Source: Brienomyrus brachyistius (lineage: Eukaryota; Chordata; Actinopteri; Osteoglossiformes; Mormyridae). From it: a stretch of DNA of 64,000 nucleotides. Below, piece after piece: positions 59,297 to 64,000 of the stretch (position 1 is its first letter; each line of letters begins with the position of its first letter). Where the stretch lies: assembly GCF_023856365.1 (NCBI RefSeq), contig NC_064548.1:15917642-15981641 (forward strand), written 5' to 3'. A program made the translations under genes and the position numbers. The notes under the pieces were generated by a model that worked only from the letters and a program-made list of their open reading frames with translations, was not told the DNA's origin and searched no databases.

Positions 59297-60358
59297 AAGG
59301 TGGTTCCTGATGTTCTGACCTGGATTGACCCTAATTGCTTCACCCTGAGGTGTAAGGTGGTGCTAAACTGAAATTGCTCTAGCAAACTGAAGCTATAAGG
59401 TTGTTTGCCTAAATAATATCGGCCACCTAGCCTTCATTTCCCGGTGTTTATATGCTATGACTCCCAGTCTAGCCCATTAATCCCAGAACCTGTGAAGAAA
59501 AGCGACAAAATAATCTGTGCGCCACCGGATGAATCAGATTTATTCTATTTCGCTGCATGTCATTGTTAACACCCTCCTCCTAACATTTTGGTTCCGAATC
59601 CTTGGCCATCAGGGAGTAATGAAGGGATGTAATTCTGTGCCATAAAATATAAGCCAAGTTGTCATTCTGCATAAAGAAGGAGTCTGTGAGAACAGGATGG
59701 AATTGCGAAGAAGGGAAAGGAGAAATGTTTACATTAGAGCCGCATTCCCGGCCAAAATGCTATTCCGCTTTGGAGGCAGGGTAATAGAAAAGCAGGCAAA
59801 ATGCAAGACTCGAGTTGCAAGAGAAAATAATGACTTAAGTTCTGCATGTGCCGCAAAAAAAGCAGCGGAATACGACAGAAGAATCACTTCCCTGACCGCC
59901 TCGTTCATTGTTGACATGCTTAGTTTAATGTTAACCAAGCGTAATACAACCTCAATACACAGCGGATCTCCGAGGTAACACATTTAGCATCTGGGCCAAC
60001 CTGGGTATGGTTAGGTTACGTTTGTCTTAATATGTAAGGATTGCTTCGGCTATAATGAAATTACAATGTACAAGCTATTGCATGTTATGAACATCTAAAC
60101 AAAATTAACAGATATACTGTATAAAATATGACATAAAAAAGATAAAACATAATTAATTATAAGGTCATAATAGCTAGGGTGATGCTTTTTGAATGTGGTT
60201 CATACATGATGTACGTGATTTGAGTTTTTGGTGCATGGCAGGAAAATACGAAACTACGAACATTTGAAAACATCTGTTACTTAATAAAATATTTTATTTT
60301 CTCTTACAGTGTATGCACTACATTTAGGTTAACTGCTGACAGTACATCTACCAGTTCA
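59297..60358. promoter_or_regulatory. AT-rich unique block, candidate conserved element
   Basis: Positions about 59650-60000 hold the frame 59697-59978 (93 codons, basic at the start), which has no recognisable domain and could instead be conserved non-coding DNA. Positions 60000-60350 are AT-rich. No repeat was identified. Confidence 0.25.
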
Positions 60359-60735
60359 TCCTTCATCCAGTTATCCTGGTCAAAGTCGGGGGGGCGGTGT
60401 TATATTTAATACTGAAGCAAACGAACTAAATGTGACTAAAAACTAAACCTATCCATCTATCCATCCATTCATTAATCCATTGATCCATCCATCAATCCAT
60501 CCATCCAAAACATGCACATATGCTCAATTCATTCACTTGTCCATCCATCCACCCATCCATCCATTTTCTATACCTGCTGTTCAAAGACGGGGGGGAGGGT
60601 TATACTTCATACTGAGGCAAACAAATTTAATCTGACTAAAAACTAAACCTATCCATCCATCCATCCATCCATCCATCCATCCATCCATCCATCCATCCAC
60701 TGATCCATCCATCCATACCAAACATACACATATGC
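60359..60735. repeat. Tandem segmental duplication of about 190 bp with CCAT tracts
   Basis: The block 'ggtgttatatttaatactg' to 'ctaaacctatccatc' (about 60390-60460) recurs as 'agggttatacttcatactg' to 'ctaaacctatccatcc' (about 60595-60660), each followed by CCAT repeats and an 'acatatgc' segment. The two units differ by a few substitutions and by CCAT number. Confidence 0.75.
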
Positions 60736-60764
60736 CCCATCCTTCCATCCAAAACATATACATA

Positions 60765-60870
60765 CACTCCATCCATCTATCCATCCATCCATTTTCTATA
60801 CCTGCTTGTCCAATGCAGGAACACGGTGATTCAGAGCCTATCCTAGAAACTGTGGGAACGAGGCAGAGAA
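60765..60870 (-). mobile_element. SINE 3' fragment, reverse
   Basis: Reversed (ATGG)n 'ccatccatccattttc' leads into 'ttcagagcctatcctagaa' and 'gggaacgaggcagag', the reversed 3' half of the common SINE. The head is absent. Confidence 0.6.
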
Positions 60871-62261
60871 AAATCATAAAAGCAGAATTAAAAAATATAA
60901 AAACTGAAATGATGTTGCTGCATACATTTTCATTGCTATCAAAATGATTGCAATATGCCTGGTTAGCGCTAAACTAAGTACGTCAACAATGAAGAACGCA
61001 GTCAGGTTCTGTGATGCCCACTTTTATTTCGATCTTCCAAAAAAGCTGATGTCACTCAATCCAAAAAACTAACATTTTTCAACACATTTCTTGAATTTTT
61101 AAATATTCCTTCCCATTTGTTGCATGGAGGTGCAGCAAATCTGTCACAGGTGCATTGTGGGTAATCCAAGCAATGATGCACCTAAACATGGATGGAAGCA
61201 GCGGATTGAGGTAGGGAGCATTACAGAACCACATCTCCTCTCCGGCTCCCCTCTGTGGCGCAGCAGGGGACAGACCTGTGGCAGTGACATCATCCTCCTG
61301 TCTCACCCCACGGGCCAGAGTGCAGGAGATGAGTGTGACGCAGATGGAACGCTTCATACAAAACCAGTCATTCAATCGTGGATTTAATTACACATAATAT
61401 AATTATCAATAATTAAAGTGCATGTGATCAAGAAAATAAAAGCTAAAAAATAGAAACTATGTTACTGGAACTACACAAGGGACTATTTCAGTCGTGTATC
61501 TCCATAACAAAGACTCACACACCCCTCCTACAGAAAGATTCCCCACTACCTCACCCGACCCACTGTCCGCCACAATCTAGGCACCGCGCCAACCGTAAAA
61601 CCACACCGGGGATGTTACGTGGGCCATGCTTGAGTTTGGATGCATCTCTTGGGCATACACATGCTTTTGATTAATTTCACTTCACGAGCACCTCCGGCAG
61701 CATCCTCTCAAGATCATCACCTGCGTGTGCCGAAAAGGTAAAGCTGGACTTCCAAAGCAGGCGTCTGAAATTCAATTTGTAACTGAAATCCGTGAAGGGA
61801 AAACCTGCTAAATGCAAATGCTACGATGCCGCGTCCTGTTCTGGATAACAGCACCACACACAGAAGTACATTGTAGAATGCAGTGGTAAACAAAAGATGC
61901 CAAAAAGGCTCGCAGCTGAACTCTTTGGTGTCTGTTTCATCTGTAGAAAACTGTCATTTGTGTGTAATCTAGAGGGAGAGACTATTTTTAGCTGGCAAAA
62001 TATTTCAATTGTCTTTCTAGCAGGTGATTACCGACCTGTGGATAAGAAATGACTGCATATGGAAAAGAAACGGGCAAACACAGACAGGCACTGGAAACCT
62101 TTTCTCACCTTGCCCTCTCTATTTCTCTCTATAGTTTTAATAATGATAATGATAAAAAGAACAAAGAAGCAGATGTTTCTTCTCTGTCATGGGTGTTTTC
62201 ATGCACTCTACTTGTCATTGGGCAGTCATAAGGATGCAGCCTGGAGGAGCTTTATAACTAA
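60871..62261. other. Unique sequence, no gene seen
   Basis: The open frames up to 98 codons lack domains. Nothing else was recognised. Confidence 0.35.
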
Positions 62262-62625
62262 GAAACACCCACATACACACACACATGCATGCATGCACAC
62301 ACATGGACATACACACGCACAAAAACACGCACACACTTACATGCACACGCATGGACATACACACAAATACACACGCATGCATGCATGCACACACATGGAC
62401 ATACATACAAACACACACGCATGCATGCATGCACACATGAACATACACACGCACACAAACACGCACACATGCATGCATACACATGGACATACACACAATC
62501 ACACACTCACATGAGTGTACACACACACACACACACACACAATCACACACTCACATGAGTGTACACACACACACACACACACACACACAATCACACACTC
62601 ACATGAGTGTACACACACACACACA
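62262..62625. repeat. CA-rich complex repeat with higher-order units
   Basis: The first part (62262-62490) is about four imperfect units near 48 bp built from 'acacatggacatacacac' and 'gcatgcatgcacac'. The second part (62496-62620) repeats 'atcacacactcacatgagtg' three times, each followed by a (CA)n run. Alternating purine/pyrimidine makes Z-DNA possible. Confidence 0.85.
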
Positions 62626-63585
62626 GAAAACTACTTCTATTATTGTATCCATATTCCAAATATTTATCTAGTACATGGTGGATAAAATAATTATAATAGT
62701 AATATTAATATTATGTTTTAAACCTTAAAAAGTTGTATGATTTCTTCCAAATTAAGACATAATTACTGGTAACTGTGGTCCAGGAAAATAACGAAAATGA
62801 TCATTCACCATTAGGTTTTCAGAAGAAAAAAAAAATCCGGTTTAAGCTGGTTCTGTTTTTCCGTATTGTGTGGACTTTGATTACATTCCTTACAAGGAAG
62901 CCAGCTGTGAAAATGTAGCCAATTTACATCGCTATTAGAGCCTGTTCAGGTGTTTTAATGACACCTTATCCACAGAGCAAATGCATACAAAAAAAACCCA
63001 GATGTGCACCATTTCTGCATATAACTTTATTCTCAATATTTACACACTCGCCCGCTGTCGCAGGTCCACCACCACATCTCTTTCCAACTTGCTCTGGTTC
63101 CATCTTCTTATTTATACTGCAGGCCACAAAAAAGGAAAATCCAACGGCTGAACCAAAAGCCAAGAAGTTTGCGGCTATTGCTGCCGACCGCCGCCAAGAC
63201 ACTGACCCAAAACAAATATGTTTACTTCTATTAAAGGAAATGTCTGGGCCCAAATATCTCTAGTGTTGAAGATCGTGCTACGGATTCCAGTGTTTCAGGC
63301 ATCTTTTTTAAAGCGCTCGTGTTGGATAAGAGTGGAGACCGAGGGGGAGGATTTTTGCAATGGAACGACAGTGTTTATGGAAGTAAAGAGTAAGAATGGC
63401 TCTTTTCTTCCTTTTTTCATCACACAGCTTCTTTGTCTCGAAAGAATCAAGGATTATTTGTCTAATTATTTCTCTTACTGTTTCAGATGAAGAAAAAATA
63501 TCAGTAATAATATCTCAGATAATGATTCACACATTTATCTGGCTGATAATTACCTCCAACATCTTCTACATCCCACACACGTGTG
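62626..63585. other. Unique sequence, no gene seen
   Basis: The 101-codon frame at 62958-63263 includes a lysine/alanine-rich stretch but has no recognisable domain. No RNA gene was seen. Confidence 0.35.
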
Positions 63586-63622
63586 TTAATGTGTGTGTGT
63601 GCGTGTCTGTGTGTCTGCGTAG
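63586..63622. repeat. (GT)n-rich microsatellite
   Basis: An imperfect GT tract precedes a SINE 3' fragment. Confidence 0.8.
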
Positions 63623-63637
63623 GTATGTTCTTGTCCG

Positions 63638-63748
63638 TGCCCTGTGATGGACTAGCATTCTGTCCAGAGTGCCTCTGCATTCTGTCCTGTTCTCCAGCCC
63701 CCTGACCCCCTGTTCTGTATAATTGGTCTTGAAGATAGATGGATGGAC
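63638..63748 (+). mobile_element. SINE 3' fragment, forward
   Basis: 'gtgccctgtgatggactag', 'gcattctgtcctgttctcc' and a tail 'gatagatggatgg' match the 3' half of the common SINE with many changes. Confidence 0.6.
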
Positions 63749-63904
63749 CTAATACTTAATTCTACTTTTCACATAAGTCAATAAAAGACCTTTGAAGTCC
63801 CTGTGAAAATATATAAACAGTGACTGTAACAATGCTTCTATTAAAAGGTGAAATGGACCTTTTTTCCAAAACCATAATCTAGGACAGCAGTGAGGCGATA
63901 TCTG
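63749..63904. other. Unique spacer
   Basis: Nothing recognised. Confidence 0.3.
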
Positions 63905-64000
63905 TGAAATCGCCCTTAGTGTGTGGGCGTGTCCTGCAACAGACTGGCATCCCATCCATGGCATCTCCGACCTTTCTGGTTAACTGCAACCCTCTACTAG
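63905..64000 (+). mobile_element. SINE 3' part cut by window end
   Basis: 'gtgtgggcgtgtcctgcaac' and 'gactggcatcccatcc' match the SINE middle/3' region. The element continues past the window. Confidence 0.5.

Noticed and set aside
59697..59978. 93-codon basic frame as a small protein
   Set aside because: No domain and no start context. Conserved non-coding DNA is at least as likely.
62958..63263. 101-codon frame with a lysine/alanine stretch
   Set aside because: No recognisable family. The minus strand is also open over most of the same interval, which suggests chance.

Overview
This is a vertebrate nuclear genomic window with no protein-coding gene, exon, rRNA or functional tRNA that I can support. 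The transposon mix points to a ray-finned fish: tRNA-derived SINEs ending in (ATGG)n, a second SINE type with the teleost 3' tail around 'ctttggataaa', LINE 3' ends, a pogo/Tigger-like element and short hAT-like and TTAA-flanked foldback elements. The SINE carrying the head 'gtggtgcagtggttagcactg' resembles copies I associate with osteoglossomorph (mormyrid-like) genomes, but that assignment is low confidence. Long ORFs in the window all fall in tandem repeats or decayed transposons. The window is best read as a gene desert or the inside of very large introns.

Layout. 0-5 kb: CpG-rich left edge, a young foldback element with a SINE inserted in it (571-984), a reverse SINE (2279-2600), and a SINE whose tRNA-like head has been amplified into twelve 59-bp tandem units (3092-4012). 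5-17 kb: mostly unique sequence with G/C homopolymers, decayed SINE tails, a 12-bp CAA-type array (12711-12980) and GT/CA-flanked interspersed repeats. 17-30 kb: TAATTA-rich unique blocks, several copies of a 'ccaatcagctttcag' repeat, a nested SINE pair (23312-23756), CpG islands (about 24860-25200, 26060-26620, 29110-29530) and a compound TCTA/TCTG microsatellite. 30-37 kb: a SINE inside a DNA transposon with 'ctaataaagtggcc' ends, a LINE reverse-transcriptase remnant (33504-33779), and more SINEs.

37,497-40,135 is the most striking part: about 80 copies of a 32-bp unit with a 5-unit (160-bp) higher-order structure. Unit types alternate between a GC-box-like and a CACCC-box-like core. The array is open in several frames on both strands, which explains the 900-residue ORF. 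40-64 kb: more SINEs, a SINE split by a TTAA-flanked foldback element (46078-46334), a 730-bp pogo/Tigger-like element with TA duplications (47242-47971), a very decayed ~47-bp minisatellite (50555-50985), a 28-nt G run, several MITEs and CA/CCAT repeats up to the window end, where another SINE is cut off.

No genes can be shown to work together here. What the sequence offers is transposon archaeology, unusual satellite structures, and several CpG-rich or AT-motif-rich unique blocks that could be regulatory. That last point is inference and needs cross-species alignment.
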